From Aerococcus agrisoli (GTDB lineage: Bacteria; Bacillota; Bacilli; Lactobacillales; Aerococcaceae), in the NCBI RefSeq assembly GCF_003797145.1, contig NZ_RKMG01000013.1:1-55321 (forward strand): 55,321 bases of DNA, read 5' to 3'. Numbering within the stretch: the first letter of the stretch is position 1; each line of letters starts with the position of its first letter. The notes below the pieces were generated by a model that made no database searches, was not told where the DNA came from, and saw nothing but the letters and a program-made list of their open reading frames with translations. Position numbers and translations under genes: made by a program. Positions 30,996 through 40,495 of this stretch are shown here, in pieces.

Positions 30996-31004
30996 ATTAT
31001 ATCA
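30996..31004 (-). promoter_or_regulatory. pth-mfd extended -10 promoter
   Basis: On the minus strand TGATATAAT, a perfect -10 with extended TGn; no clear -35. It would give a leader of about 145 bases. Confidence 0.6.
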
Positions 31005-31393
31005 TATTTGCGATTAAAAACTGGACAGCTATGCCTTTTACTCGAGCTTCTTTTATCAATTTTTATCATTTTGGAAAAGCTGCTATCGTTTCAATTGGAA
31101 AACGCCTACATTTTTGTCATAATAAGGATAAGTAAGTGCCTAATACAGTTTGCTTGATTCTTGTATGCGTTTACTTTGTTGCTACGTCGCTTTTTTTGGA
31201 TTTTTCTGTTGGGATATTGTGTTACTTTTCACAAATTACTGATGCTGTAATATGTAACAGAACGATTATAACAAGTGTAACAACGTGTGTATTTTTAAAA
31301 ATATAAAATCACTGTAATATAAGGGTTTTTAGCTTACTAATATTTATTGTTTCAAAAACATCCAAAATATTTTAAAAATAAATCGAAAAACTG
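31005..31393. other. AT-rich divergent region between pth and ldh
   Basis: No gene seen. Repeated CTGTAATAT-like words occur at 31245 and 31312, and a loose palindrome CTGTAATATGTAACAG lies at 31245-31260. No clear Rex (TTGTGA-N6-TCACAA) or complete cre site was found, although both would be expected near ldh in lactic acid bacteria. Confidence 0.4.
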
Positions 31394-31422
31394 TTGCTTT
31401 TTAGAATCATTAAAGGTATTAT
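31394..31422 (+). promoter_or_regulatory. ldh promoter
   Basis: TTGCTT -35 (31394-31399), 17-base spacer, TATTAT -10 (31417-31422), giving a leader of about 127 bases. Confidence 0.6.
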
Positions 31423-31423
31423 T

Positions 31424-31543
31424 ATGTTAAATATTTCACTAACTAAAAACACAATCAATTCTGGTTGTGACAACATTAGCTTGCACGAGTTATTGAAAGA
31501 TTTACCATATGGTTTGCTTTATCACAAAAGGACAAAAAGATAA
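31424..31543 (+). CDS. Possible 39-residue leader peptide upstream of ldh
   Basis: An ATG at 31424, seven bases after AAAGG, opens 39 codons beginning MLNISLTKN and ending YHKRTKR. The TAA stop (31541-31543) overlaps the TAAGGAG ribosome binding site of ldh, an arrangement that would couple translation. I do not recognise the peptide. It conflicts with the ldh promoter above: transcription from that -10 would begin just after this ATG, so the peptide needs an upstream start. It may be chance. Confidence 0.3.
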   Translation: MLNISLTKNTINSGCDNISLHELLKDLPYGLLYHKRTKR

Positions 31544-31555
31544 GGAGCATGTATC

Positions 31556-32512
31556 ATGTCAAAAAATGGTCAAAAAGTTATTTTAATCGGGGACGGCGCT
31601 GTAGGTTCTGCATTTGCATACGCAGCAACAATTCAAGGTGTAGGTAGAGAATTAGGTATTATCGATTTAGCAGAAGATCGCGTTGAAGGTGATGTGCTAG
31701 ATTTAATCGATGCCCTAGCTTATACAGCACCTAAAAAGATTTATAAAGCAACTTACGCTGACTGTGCTGACGCAGATGTTGTAGTCATCACAGCTGGAGC
31801 GGCACAAAAACCAGGTGAAACACGTTTAGATTTAGTAGACAAAAACCTACGTATCTTCAAATCTATGGTAGATCAAATTGTAGCATCAGGTTTTGATGGT
31901 ATCTTCTTAATCGCAACAAACCCAGTAGATATCTTGACTTACGCAACTTGGAAATTCTCTGGCTTCCCTGCTAACCGTGTTATCGGTTCAGGTACTTCAT
32001 TAGACTCTGCTCGTTTCCGTCAAGAATTAGCACACAACTTAAACGTTGACGCACGTAACGTGCATGCATACATCATGGGTGAACACGGTGATACTGAATT
32101 CCCTGTATGGTCTCATGCAAACATCGGTGGCCAATCAATTCATGAATGGGTGAAAAATACATCTGCTGTTGATGAAGAAACTTTAGTAAACATCTTCTAC
32201 GAAGTACGTGACAAAGCTTACAAGATTATCGGCAAAAAAGGTGCTACTTACTACGGTATCGGTGTTTCTCTAGTTCGTATTTTAAAAGCAATCTTAAATG
32301 ATGAAGATGCGATTTTACCAGTATCTGTATATTTAGATGGCGAATACAACCAAAAAGACATCTACATTGGTGCGCCAGCTATCATCAACCGCGAAGGTGT
32401 TCGTTCAGTTATTGAAGCTGACTTAAGCGACCACGAACAACAACAAATGGACCTATCTGCAGGTAAATTAAAAGATACTTTAGATACAGCATTTGCTAAC
32501 TTAGACATCTAA
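31556..32512 (+). CDS. ldh: L-lactate dehydrogenase
   Basis: A 318-residue NAD-dependent enzyme reducing pyruvate to L-lactate, the final step of homolactic fermentation. It has the nucleotide-binding [11 protein letters not shown], the substrate loop with Arg in GETRLDLV and the catalytic histidine in GEHGDTEF. Codons are the common, highly expressed type. TAAGGAG lies seven bases before the ATG, and it ends at a strong terminator. It is a single-gene unit facing two AEC carriers. Confidence 0.97.
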   Translation: MSKNGQKVILIGDGAVGSAFAYAATIQGVGRELGIIDLAEDRVEGDVLDLIDALAYTAPKKIYKATYADCADADVVVITAGAAQKPGETRLDLVDKNLRIFKSMVDQIVASGFDGIFLIATNPVDILTYATWKFSGFPANRVIGSGTSLDSARFRQELAHNLNVDARNVHAYIMGEHGDTEFPVWSHANIGGQSIHEWVKNTSAVDEETLVNIFYEVRDKAYKIIGKKGATYYGIGVSLVRILKAILNDEDAILPVSVYLDGEYNQKDIYIGAPAIINREGVRSVIEADLSDHEQQQMDLSAGKLKDTLDTAFANLDI

Positions 32513-32537
32513 GAACATATAAAACTTAATAACAACA

Positions 32538-32575
32538 GAAGCGCCTGGATATCAAATCCAGACGCTTCTTTTTTT
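32538..32575 (+). terminator. ldh terminator
   Basis: Arms 32538-32550 and 32556-32568 (one mismatch), followed by nine T. Confidence 0.92.
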
Positions 32576-32609
32576 GCTACATATATATTATTATCAGTAT
32601 CGCCGCTAG

Positions 32610-33551
32610 TTAGAACAAGCCAAACGCTTTTAATAACGAAATCCAAATGACTAAAGTAATGATGGATAGGATAGTTGAGATCACGACGATTTGGTTGGCA
32701 AGTTTACCATCTGCCCCTGCTGCAACTGCTTGGGCATATGACGAAACTTCTGTTGGTCCAGCAAAGGCAATCAAAATAGAAATAATGGCATCGTTTCTAA
32801 AACCGAGTAATGCACCCAAAGTGAGTGCAATTAATGGGAAGATGATTAATTTGATGGTTAAGGTAAAAATCAAGGCACCCTTGGATGCTTTAATATTGTC
32901 AATAGAGAAGGTACCACCTAAAACCATTAAGGCAAGTGGTGCAACCATGCGCGTCACATTGGTTAAAGAAGTATCAAGAAATACGGGAAACTGAATATGC
33001 AATAACACTGCGATAACCCCAATAATGGTCGCAATCACCATTGGATTGGTGAAGACTGTTTTCGCCATATCCTTAACCGAAAGTTTGGTGTCTGAATACA
33101 AAGAGAAACCAATGACAGACATAATACTCCAGAACGGCACGATGATGGCAATAATAATGGTTACCATACCCATGTTATTCTCCCCTAGTAGGGCTGTCCC
33201 CAAAGGTAAACCAAACAGGATAGCATTGGAACGAACCGAACCTTGTAACATGAGGCCGTAGCGCGATTTATCTGTTTCGATACGCGGAATGAGCATGGCC
33301 AAAATAAAGAATACCACTAGGGCAATAATGAGAATATAGGCTAGCGCGAACCCGTTGAAAGCTTGCTGAAAGTCGGATTTATAGATATTGGTAAATAAAT
33401 TTATGGGTAATAAGATTGCAAAAAGTGCTTTATTTAAATCACGAAATGTTGACTGTTTCATCAAACCCGTCTTCGCCAACAGAAGACCAATCAACATATA
33501 CACAAGCATAGGCATAACGGCATTAAAGCCAATCATTAAATAAGCAAACAT
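32610..33551 (-). CDS. AEC-family transporter, copy 1
   Basis: A 313-residue membrane protein with about ten helices, of the auxin efflux carrier family (bacterial members include malate and other organic-acid permeases). Start MFAYLMIGFNAVMPMLVYML at 33551 has TTGGAGG upstream. It is very similar to the next gene through its whole length, for example both have GSVRSNAILFGLPLGTALLG and end SYAQAVAAG-DGKLANQ. Each copy has its own TGCTACAAT promoter. Proximity to ldh hints at organic-acid transport, but this is inference. Confidence 0.85.
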   Translation of the reverse strand: MFAYLMIGFNAVMPMLVYMLIGLLLAKTGLMKQSTFRDLNKALFAILLPINLFTNIYKSDFQQAFNGFALAYILIIALVVFFILAMLIPRIETDKSRYGLMLQGSVRSNAILFGLPLGTALLGENNMGMVTIIIAIIVPFWSIMSVIGFSLYSDTKLSVKDMAKTVFTNPMVIATIIGVIAVLLHIQFPVFLDTSLTNVTRMVAPLALMVLGGTFSIDNIKASKGALIFTLTIKLIIFPLIALTLGALLGFRNDAIISILIAFAGPTEVSSYAQAVAAGADGKLANQIVVISTILSIITLVIWISLLKAFGLF

Positions 33552-33586
33552 AATACGCCTCCAATTGAAATTTTCATAACGCATTT

Positions 33587-33595
33587 ATTGTAGCA
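33587..33595 (-). promoter_or_regulatory. Extended -10 promoter of AEC copy 1
   Basis: TGCTACAAT on the minus strand; the same element precedes copy 2 at 34680-34688. Confidence 0.55.
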
Positions 33596-33623
33596 CACGT
33601 ATGCGCAGGTCTAGGAAAATCCG

Positions 33624-33667
33624 CAAAAAAAGATCAAACCTCGCGCTAAACGCATCACTTGATCTTT
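33624..33667 (-). terminator. Terminator of AEC copy 2
   Basis: On the minus strand AAAGATCAA (33659-33667) pairs with TTGATCTTT (33629-33637), followed by T-run; an inner GCG/CGC pairing is also present. Confidence 0.85.
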
Positions 33668-33693
33668 AAATGACTGATTCATAAGATAAAGCC

Positions 33694-34635
33694 TTAGAAC
33701 AAACCGAATACTTTCATCAAGGTAATCCATACTACCAAGGTGAACATAGATAAGATTGTAGAGAATACCACCACTTGGTTGGCTAACTTACCATCTCCAC
33801 CAGCTGCCACAGCTTGGGCATATGAAGATACTGCCGTTGGTCCCGCAAAGGCAATCAGAATTGAGATAATGGCATCATCTCTAAAGCCTACAAGGGCACC
33901 TAAAGTAATGGCAATTAATGGTAAGATAATCAACTTGTTGCTTAGGGTGAAAATCAATGACTTACCTGAATTACGAATATCTTTAAAGGAGAATGTACCA
34001 CCCATGACCATCAAGGCTAATGGCGATACCATACGATTAATGTTGGTTAAGGTCGTATTGATAAATGTTGGAAATTGAATATTAAATAATACCACTAGGA
34101 TACCAATAATCGTTGCAATGACCATTGGGTTGGTAATCACCGTTTTACCCATTTGTTTAAAGGAAACTTTGCTATCTGAGTAAAGTGAGAAACCTACCAC
34201 AGACATGATATTCCAAAAAGGCACAATAATGGCAATCGTGATGGTCACCATACCCATATTACTTTCACCTAACAAGGCTGTTCCCAAGGGTAACCCAAAC
34301 AAAATGGCGTTTGACCGAACAGAACCTTGCAACATTACCCCGTAGCGTTTTTGCTCTGACTCAAATTTTGGAATCACAAAAGCTAAAATGGCATACAAAG
34401 TTCCTGCAGTAATTAAAATAAACGCCAAAGCTGATGCGTTAAAGGTTTGCTTAAAATCAGATATATAAATATTAGTAAATAAATTGATAGGCAATAGAAT
34501 CGAGAAAATTGCCTTATTAAACTCTTTAAATGATGATTGCTGAATCATACCTGATCTGGCAAATGTTTGCCCCATCAACATGTACATAACCATGGGCATA
34601 ACGGCGTTAAACCCAATCATTAAATAACCAAACAT
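33694..34635 (-). CDS. AEC-family transporter, copy 2
   Basis: A 313-residue paralogue of the preceding carrier and of identical length, beginning MFGYLMIGFNAVMPMVMYML. The two differ mostly by conservative changes, so this is a fairly recent tandem duplication. Own promoter and own terminator, hence independent expression. Same family call: organic-acid or similar solute carrier, substrate unknown. Confidence 0.85.
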   Translation of the reverse strand: MFGYLMIGFNAVMPMVMYMLMGQTFARSGMIQQSSFKEFNKAIFSILLPINLFTNIYISDFKQTFNASALAFILITAGTLYAILAFVIPKFESEQKRYGVMLQGSVRSNAILFGLPLGTALLGESNMGMVTITIAIIVPFWNIMSVVGFSLYSDSKVSFKQMGKTVITNPMVIATIIGILVVLFNIQFPTFINTTLTNINRMVSPLALMVMGGTFSFKDIRNSGKSLIFTLSNKLIILPLIAITLGALVGFRDDAIISILIAFAGPTAVSSYAQAVAAGGDGKLANQVVVFSTILSMFTLVVWITLMKVFGLF

Positions 34636-34679
34636 AAAATTCCCCCACGTTATCCGTATATTTTCTTAACATTGCATCA

Positions 34680-34688
34680 ATTGTAGCA
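34680..34688 (-). promoter_or_regulatory. Extended -10 promoter of AEC copy 2
   Basis: TGCTACAAT on the minus strand, matching the copy 1 promoter, which supports duplication of gene and promoter together. Confidence 0.55.
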
Positions 34689-34713
34689 TATTCACAAAAG
34701 GCGTGGGCAAAGG

Positions 34714-34753
34714 AAAAAGACCAAAGCCACAAAATATATGACTTTGGTCTTTT
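34714..34753 (-). terminator. prs terminator
   Basis: On the minus strand AAAAGACCAAAG (34742-34753) pairs with CTTTGGTCTTTT (34715-34726), 20 bases after the prs stop. Confidence 0.88.
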
Positions 34754-34772
34754 CAGTTTGTTTCAATAATGA

Positions 34773-35780
34773 TTATTCACCAATACGATCGATTTCGTGG
34801 TGAACACCTTTGAATTTTTCGTTGAATAATGGTGAAACTGAACGGTTTTCGTGGATACGAACGATTGCTTCTGCAATCAATTCTGAAACCGTTACTTGTT
34901 TGATCTTATCAATTTTTTTATCTTCAGATAAGAAGATTGAGTCAGAAACGATCACTTCGTCTAAGACAGAATCATCCAAACGTTGGATAGCTGGGCCTGA
35001 AAGTACAGGGTGTGTACAACAAGCAACAACTGATAAGGCACCAGCATCTTTGATTGCTTTCGCTGCAAGTGTAATTGTACCGGCAGTATCAATCATATCA
35101 TCGATGATGATCGCATGGCGACCTTCTACGTTACCAACGATGTTCATCACTTCAGCAACATTTGCTTTAGGACGACGTTTATCGATGATAGCGATAGGCG
35201 CTTTTAAGAATTCAGCAAGTTTACGTGCACGTGTTACCCCACCGTGGTCTGGTGAAACAACAACAACATCTGAATCAGTATATTTCTCATTATTTAAGAA
35301 GTATTCTGCTAATAATGGCGCACCGTATAAGTGGTCCACTGGCACTTCGAAGAAACCTTGGATTTGAGCTGCATGTAAGTCTAAAGCTAAGATACGAGTT
35401 GCACCCGCATTTTCAATCATACGTGCTACTAATTTAGCTGTAATCGGTTCACGTGGTTGTGCTTTACGGTCTTGACGTGCATAACCAAAGTAAGGAATTA
35501 CAATGTTAATTGTTTTGGCACTTGCACGACGACAAGCATCAATCATAATTAACAATTCCATTAAGTTGTCGTTTACAGGATCTGATGTTGATTGAATAAT
35601 GTAAACATTGTCCCCACGAATTGATTCCTCAATCGCAATTTTAATTTCACCATCGCTGAAATGTGATACTGAAATTTGTCCTAAAGGTACACCCATAGAA
35701 CTTGCAATTTTCCCAGCTAGTTCTTGATTTGAACTTAGCGAAAAGATTTTTAGCCCATAATCGGCTTCTGCTACTGACAT
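34773..35780 (-). CDS. prs: Ribose-phosphate pyrophosphokinase (PRPP synthase)
   Basis: A 335-residue enzyme that makes PRPP from ribose 5-phosphate and ATP for nucleotide, His and Trp synthesis. Flexible-loop and catalytic motifs [10 protein letters not shown] and [11 protein letters not shown], and the PRPP loop [13 protein letters not shown], are present. Start at 35780 (MSVAEADYG) has GGAGG 7-8 bases upstream; the frame extends 12 codons further without a site. It lies after glmU, the standard Bacilli glmU-prs order. Confidence 0.96.
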   Translation of the reverse strand: MSVAEADYGLKIFSLSSNQELAGKIASSMGVPLGQISVSHFSDGEIKIAIEESIRGDNVYIIQSTSDPVNDNLMELLIMIDACRRASAKTINIVIPYFGYARQDRKAQPREPITAKLVARMIENAGATRILALDLHAAQIQGFFEVPVDHLYGAPLLAEYFLNNEKYTDSDVVVVSPDHGGVTRARKLAEFLKAPIAIIDKRRPKANVAEVMNIVGNVEGRHAIIIDDMIDTAGTITLAAKAIKDAGALSVVACCTHPVLSGPAIQRLDDSVLDEVIVSDSIFLSEDKKIDKIKQVTVSELIAEAIVRIHENRSVSPLFNEKFKGVHHEIDRIGE

Positions 35781-35909
35781 TATTTTTACCTCCACTATAC
35801 TGATATAATCAGACACTCTTTATCGTACCCATTCTACCATATAAACCCCTACTTTGTTAGTGAAATAATTAAGGGTAATATGTGAATTCAATGACAAAAC
35901 TTGTGAAAC

Positions 35910-37289
35910 TTAATCTTTTTTAGATATTGCTAGGTGATTCCAGAAACCTTCTTTGTTTTCTTGACGAGATCGTGCAATACCCAAAGCTTTGCTAGGTACA
36001 TCTTTTGTAATGGTTGAACCTGCTGCTAGGAAGGCATTTTCAGCAATATTTACTGGTGATACGATGGTTACATCTGAACCGATGAATGAGTTATCACCGA
36101 CAGTTGAGTGGTGTTTGTTAACGCCGTCGTAGTTGGCGAAAATAACGCCGCATGAAACGTTGATATTCTTACCTAATGTAGCATCACCGATGTAAGTTAG
36201 GTGTCCTACTTTTGTCCCAGCACCAATATGCGCTTTTTTAATTTCTACAAAGTTACCAATATGCGCATTTTCGTCAATGATAGAGTTTGGACGTAAGTGT
36301 GCGTTAGGTCCGATGTCTACGCCATCTTTGACTTCACTTTCTTCGATTTCTGAAGAACGCACTTTGACATTGTTACCGATAATTGAATCGCGAATTGTTG
36401 TACCCGCATAGATATGGTTGTCTTCACCAATAACGGTTTTACCTTTGATGTAAACATTTGGTTCAATTACCGTATCTGCACCGATGACAACATCAGCTTC
36501 GATGTATGTAGCATCCAGATCAACGATTGTTACACCGTTACGCATATGTTTTTCGTTGATACGTTTGAAAGCTGTTTTGTTGGCTTGCGCTAAGGCTACG
36601 CGGTCATTTACACCTAATGATTCGTCTAAGTTATCCATTTGGAAGGCACCAACAGCATGGCCATCTTCTTTCAAGATTTCAATTACGTCTGGTAGGTAGT
36701 ATTCACCTTGGGCATTGTCGTTACCAACTTTGTTTAAGGCTTCAAATAATAAGGCATTATCAAAGACATACGTACCTGTGTTGATTTCTGTGATTAGTTT
36801 TTCAGCATCGTTGGCGTCTTTTTCTTCCACAATTTTCATTACGTGGTCGTCTTTATCACGAACGATACGGCCGTATCCAGTTGGTACATCAGCTGGTGCA
36901 GTTAGGATAGTTGCTTTATAACCTGATTGTTCATGGGCATCGATTAAACGGGTAATTGTTTCTGCTGTAAATAAAGGTGTGTCTCCACAAATCACTAAAG
37001 TAGTACCTTCTTTGGCAGCTAATTGATCTGCAGCTTGTTGTACTGCATGACCTGTACCCAATTGCTCAGTTTGTACAGTATAGCTTGTACGGTCCCCTAA
37101 TAATTCTTGGACTGCTTCAGCACCGTGACCTACAATTGTCACCACTTCATCAATACCTGCATTATTTACACTTGTTAACACATGGTCTACCATCGCTTTA
37201 CCTGCAACTGGATGTAAGACTTTGTATAATTTAGACTTCATACGAGTCCCTTTTCCTGCTGCTAGAATCACTGCATAACGGTCGCTCAT
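35910..37289 (-). CDS. glmU: Bifunctional GlmU (GlcN-1-P acetyltransferase / UDP-GlcNAc pyrophosphorylase)
   Basis: A 459-residue cytoplasmic enzyme making UDP-GlcNAc for peptidoglycan and wall polymers. The N-terminal nucleotidyltransferase has [11 protein letters not shown]. From about residue 250 the left-handed beta-helix hexapeptide repeats carry the acetyltransferase, ending with the [12 protein letters not shown] stretch. It starts with a GAGGAG-like site and is followed by prs after 129 bp. Confidence 0.97.
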   Translation of the reverse strand: MSDRYAVILAAGKGTRMKSKLYKVLHPVAGKAMVDHVLTSVNNAGIDEVVTIVGHGAEAVQELLGDRTSYTVQTEQLGTGHAVQQAADQLAAKEGTTLVICGDTPLFTAETITRLIDAHEQSGYKATILTAPADVPTGYGRIVRDKDDHVMKIVEEKDANDAEKLITEINTGTYVFDNALLFEALNKVGNDNAQGEYYLPDVIEILKEDGHAVGAFQMDNLDESLGVNDRVALAQANKTAFKRINEKHMRNGVTIVDLDATYIEADVVIGADTVIEPNVYIKGKTVIGEDNHIYAGTTIRDSIIGNNVKVRSSEIEESEVKDGVDIGPNAHLRPNSIIDENAHIGNFVEIKKAHIGAGTKVGHLTYIGDATLGKNINVSCGVIFANYDGVNKHHSTVGDNSFIGSDVTIVSPVNIAENAFLAAGSTITKDVPSKALGIARSRQENKEGFWNHLAISKKD

Positions 37290-37374
37290 CTTTTTCCTTC
37301 ACTCCTCAACATTCTTGATAACTTCTATTTTCTTATTCATTGTAACCCAAGATTAGCTGACTAGACTAGTCTAA

Positions 37375-38754
37375 TTACTCTTGGTTCGTTTTAGGGCCAC
37401 TATGTTTGCGGTAACCCTTATTTTTACTATCACGACTACGGTTTTTCTTACGTACTTTTGGTTTTGGTCCTTTTTGTTGGACGCTTGGTTTGGCTTTTGG
37501 TTTGTGTTGACGTGGCGCTTCCCCTTCATGATTCGGGTCATTGCCTTCAATGTCTTCACGTGGTTGATCTTCTGGTGAGACATCCGTTAATTGACCGCCA
37601 TAGGTATAGAAGGCTTTCAATTCAATGTTTTCACCTGTATTTTTCTTCAATTCACGTAATGAACGTTCATTCACAAAAGTGATCACTAAACCATATTTAC
37701 CCATACGACCCGTACGACCAGCACGATGTAAGTACTGTTCAGGTGTTGCCGGTAAATCGTATTGGATAACCATTGGTAGCTCGTCGATATCTAACCCACG
37801 TGCTGCCACATCTGTGGTGAACAGGTAGGTATACTCGCCTTTCGCAAATTTATTAATTGCTTGTTGACGATTTTGTGCAGCCATTTTCGAATGTAAATAA
37901 GCTGTTTCAATATGGTTAAATTGTAATTTTTGTTGCAATTGTTCAATTTCAGCCATGGTACGTACAAAGACTAAGGCTTGCATGCCTTTGACTTGGGCTA
38001 AACGACGCAACATGTCATCACGTTTACGGACTGGCACAGTAATGTAACCATCTACACGTTGTTTTTCAAAAGCGTCACCAATGGCATCCGCTGAGATTTC
38101 AACAGCCGGTCCGTTCAACATATCTTGGGCTAACCCAGCTAAGGTATCCGGTACGGTTGCTGAGAATAAGGCAACTTGTGCTTTACCAGGCATCTTTCTT
38201 ACTAATGATTTGGTTTGTTTAATATGTTCTTCGTCTAATAAAGCATCGGCTTCATCAATGATGATGGTTTCCACTTCATGGACTTTCATCTTACGTTGAT
38301 CAATTAATTCAATCATACGACCAGGTGTCCCTACGACAATATCTGGATGGTCTTTCAATTTTTCGATTTGGCGTTTCACATTCGCCCCACCGATAATTTT
38401 AGTAGATTTAAAGTTTAAGGCACGTGCCCAATCTTGGACTACATCACCCACTTGGCTAGCAAGCTCTTGTGATGGCACTAAAACAACTAATTTTAGGCCG
38501 CCACGGAAATTACCTGTAGTACTACGTTCATCGGCCATTCGGCTTAAAACTGGTAAAAGGTAGGCAAGTGTTTTTCCAGATCCAGTTGGCGCTGAACCAA
38601 TCACTGCTTCTTTATTGTACATAGCTTCAAATGTATTGGTTTGAATGTCAGTTGCTTGGTCAAAACCATTGGCTAACCATTTTTCTTGTAAGGCTTTCGG
38701 GAATTTTTCCACAATACCACTAATACCACTTACTTGTGTTTCATTTTCGTTCAT
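37375..38754 (-). CDS. DEAD-box RNA helicase (CshB-like)
   Basis: A 459-residue RNA helicase with Q-motif, Walker A APTGSGKT, DEAD in IIDEADALLD, SAT and HRAGRTGRMG. The last 70 residues are basic (KPKAKPSVQQ..., KKNRSRDSKN) and should bind RNA. The closest family in Bacilli is CshB, involved in cold growth and RNA turnover, but I give no symbol. The start is ATG 38754 with GAGGAA upstream; the TTG at 38766 overlaps the site. It lies 36 bp after a metallophosphoesterase gene and is probably co-transcribed. Confidence 0.93.
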   Translation of the reverse strand: MNENETQVSGISGIVEKFPKALQEKWLANGFDQATDIQTNTFEAMYNKEAVIGSAPTGSGKTLAYLLPVLSRMADERSTTGNFRGGLKLVVLVPSQELASQVGDVVQDWARALNFKSTKIIGGANVKRQIEKLKDHPDIVVGTPGRMIELIDQRKMKVHEVETIIIDEADALLDEEHIKQTKSLVRKMPGKAQVALFSATVPDTLAGLAQDMLNGPAVEISADAIGDAFEKQRVDGYITVPVRKRDDMLRRLAQVKGMQALVFVRTMAEIEQLQQKLQFNHIETAYLHSKMAAQNRQQAINKFAKGEYTYLFTTDVAARGLDIDELPMVIQYDLPATPEQYLHRAGRTGRMGKYGLVITFVNERSLRELKKNTGENIELKAFYTYGGQLTDVSPEDQPREDIEGNDPNHEGEAPRQHKPKAKPSVQQKGPKPKVRKKNRSRDSKNKGYRKHSGPKTNQE

Positions 38755-38790
38755 CTTGTTCCTCAATTTCTCTCTTGTGCTTTGTGGCGC

Positions 38791-40179
38791 CTATTTTTTC
38801 TTAGGATCTGCCACAATAAACATCTCTTCGTTCAAATTGTCCGAAAAGATTTGCTCTGCATCGACGCGTTCTGCGACGACCGTGCGTTCTTTTGTTTCTG
38901 GGTCTAATAGAATATATGATTCTGTTAGGTCAGATGCATGGGTTACTTTTTCTTCAGCTACTTCATATTTTGGTAAATCAATGCTCGTACGGTCTACAAC
39001 ATCGTCATCGTATTCTGCTACTGGAGCTGGTGGAACTGGTGTTGTTTGCAAGCCATCGACACCTTTTCTATGATTCAATTCTGAAATGATGACGTCTGCT
39101 GTTGCATCAATTGAAGCACTCGTTGTAGCGGCAGTAGCCTGATTACTTGCTGAGACTTCTGCTAGATCAAGATCCTCTTTTTCGCTAAAGTAGCCATGCG
39201 CTTGGGCGCGTTCTGCTTGCTTAGCTGCATGATTTTCTCTGATTGTATTGCTTGTTACGGCACCTTCTTGTTCAGCGACATAATCAATCGCTTCGGTTAA
39301 TCCTGAAACCGCGCGGTCAATATCTGTTGTCAAATGTACGGCCACGATTTCGGGACGGTTATTCAAACGGATTGGGAATGAAGACGCGCCAATACCGCGT
39401 GAAACAACCATTTGTTTGGCTGGATTACCTGGTAAGTAGAACACACCGGATGTATACTTCGGTAAACGTCCTTGACCAGGTGCAAATAGTCCGCCAATAA
39501 ATGGTAGGCGAATTTGACCTCCGTGCGCATGTCCTGAAAGGACTAAATCTGGTGATTTATCAATATTTTCATGATAACGCAAGAAAGCTTCTGGGTGGTG
39601 CGCTAATAAAATCTTTGGCTGCATTTTTTGCTCAGTTGTTAATGAAACTGTGCGTAAAGCATCGCCGTTTAAGAAGTGTCGATTTGCTTTGTCATCTAGT
39701 CCCATCAAGGTAATTGCTTGTCCTTTATAGGTATAGGTGATGGCACGGTCGTTTAAATGTACCACACCGGCTTTGGCCATGGCACGAATCAACATGTTTT
39801 GATGTAGGGATACGGCATCATGGTTGCCAAAGGTCGCAAAAGTTGGTGCAATGTCTGTTAAGGCACGTAAGAAGGTGTATAGCTCAGCTTCTTCTAGCCC
39901 AGTTGCATCCGTTTCAATCATGTCCCCAGATAAGGCAATGATATCTGGTTGAATCTCAGCTACTTGTTTCACAATCGCATTCACATCCACCATTTGGTTG
40001 GGTAGATGAATATCAGATAGATGGGCGATGGTAAAGCCATTCAAGGCATTATCAAATCGCGGATTTTCTACAAAATAATCCGTTGTCCCTACTGAAAAAT
40101 TCTGTCCATAAACATAGGCCGCCCCTAAGACTATTGTCCCCATACCTAGTAATGTATTGAAAGCTCCTTTTTTTGCCAT
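38791..40179 (-). CDS. Membrane-anchored metallophosphoesterase with long acidic tail
   Basis: A 462-residue protein. A hydrophobic N-terminus (about 8-26, TLLGMGTIVLGAAYVYG) could anchor it. A calcineurin-like metal-dependent phosphoesterase domain follows (about 45-290) with DIH, GDM, GNHD and GHAHGGQ, resembling YkuE/YaeI proteins. The last ~165 residues are acidic, low in structure and not part of the family. They contain SDLTESYILLD, which resembles the 11-residue motif repeated in the DUF975-like protein at 42690-45161. Substrate unknown; some relatives act on cell-envelope phospho-compounds. Confidence 0.85.
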   Translation of the reverse strand: MAKKGAFNTLLGMGTIVLGAAYVYGQNFSVGTTDYFVENPRFDNALNGFTIAHLSDIHLPNQMVDVNAIVKQVAEIQPDIIALSGDMIETDATGLEEAELYTFLRALTDIAPTFATFGNHDAVSLHQNMLIRAMAKAGVVHLNDRAITYTYKGQAITLMGLDDKANRHFLNGDALRTVSLTTEQKMQPKILLAHHPEAFLRYHENIDKSPDLVLSGHAHGGQIRLPFIGGLFAPGQGRLPKYTSGVFYLPGNPAKQMVVSRGIGASSFPIRLNNRPEIVAVHLTTDIDRAVSGLTEAIDYVAEQEGAVTSNTIRENHAAKQAERAQAHGYFSEKEDLDLAEVSASNQATAATTSASIDATADVIISELNHRKGVDGLQTTPVPPAPVAEYDDDVVDRTSIDLPKYEVAEEKVTHASDLTESYILLDPETKERTVVAERVDAEQIFSDNLNEEMFIVADPKKK

Positions 40180-40429
40180 TATGATCCTCCTTGTTTGCTG
40201 AATAGTTCTTCCCCAGCTTGTCCCTGTCTTCTGTGTTGGTGAAAAATGGGCAAACTGGTCTTGACTGACGATCGCTTGCTTTGTTCTCTATTCTAACATA
40301 TTGGGGCTAATCCTTATAACACAAAGGCAATAATTCCCGTCATTTCCCTATTTTTTCGACCTTTGCTAGTCTTAAGGTGCGACTGTCCTTTTTACAGCTG
40401 GCTTATTAGTGCCAAAATTGGGAGGTGCG
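40180..40429. other. Divergent intergenic region before uvrC
   Basis: It carries the leftward metallophosphoesterase promoter (extended -10 TGTTAGAAT on the minus strand, 40290-40298). No gene or strong hairpin seen; no clear LexA/DinR box (GAAC-N4-GTTC) before uvrC. Confidence 0.45.
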
Positions 40430-40438
40430 TGGTATAAT
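40430..40438 (+). promoter_or_regulatory. uvrC extended -10 promoter
   Basis: TGGTATAAT with a perfect -10; -35 not convincing. About 50 bases before the start. Confidence 0.65.
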
Positions 40439-40495
40439 AGCCTATTGTGAAGGGACTATTTGTCCTAGTAAATTTTGGAGAAAGGAGATCAAGAA

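Noticed and set aside
31201..31555. Rex operator before ldh
   Set aside because: Only half-site-like words (TTTTCACAA near 31236, ATCACAAAA near 31520, TTGTGACAA near 31465) are present, not a full TTGTGA-N6-TCACAA.
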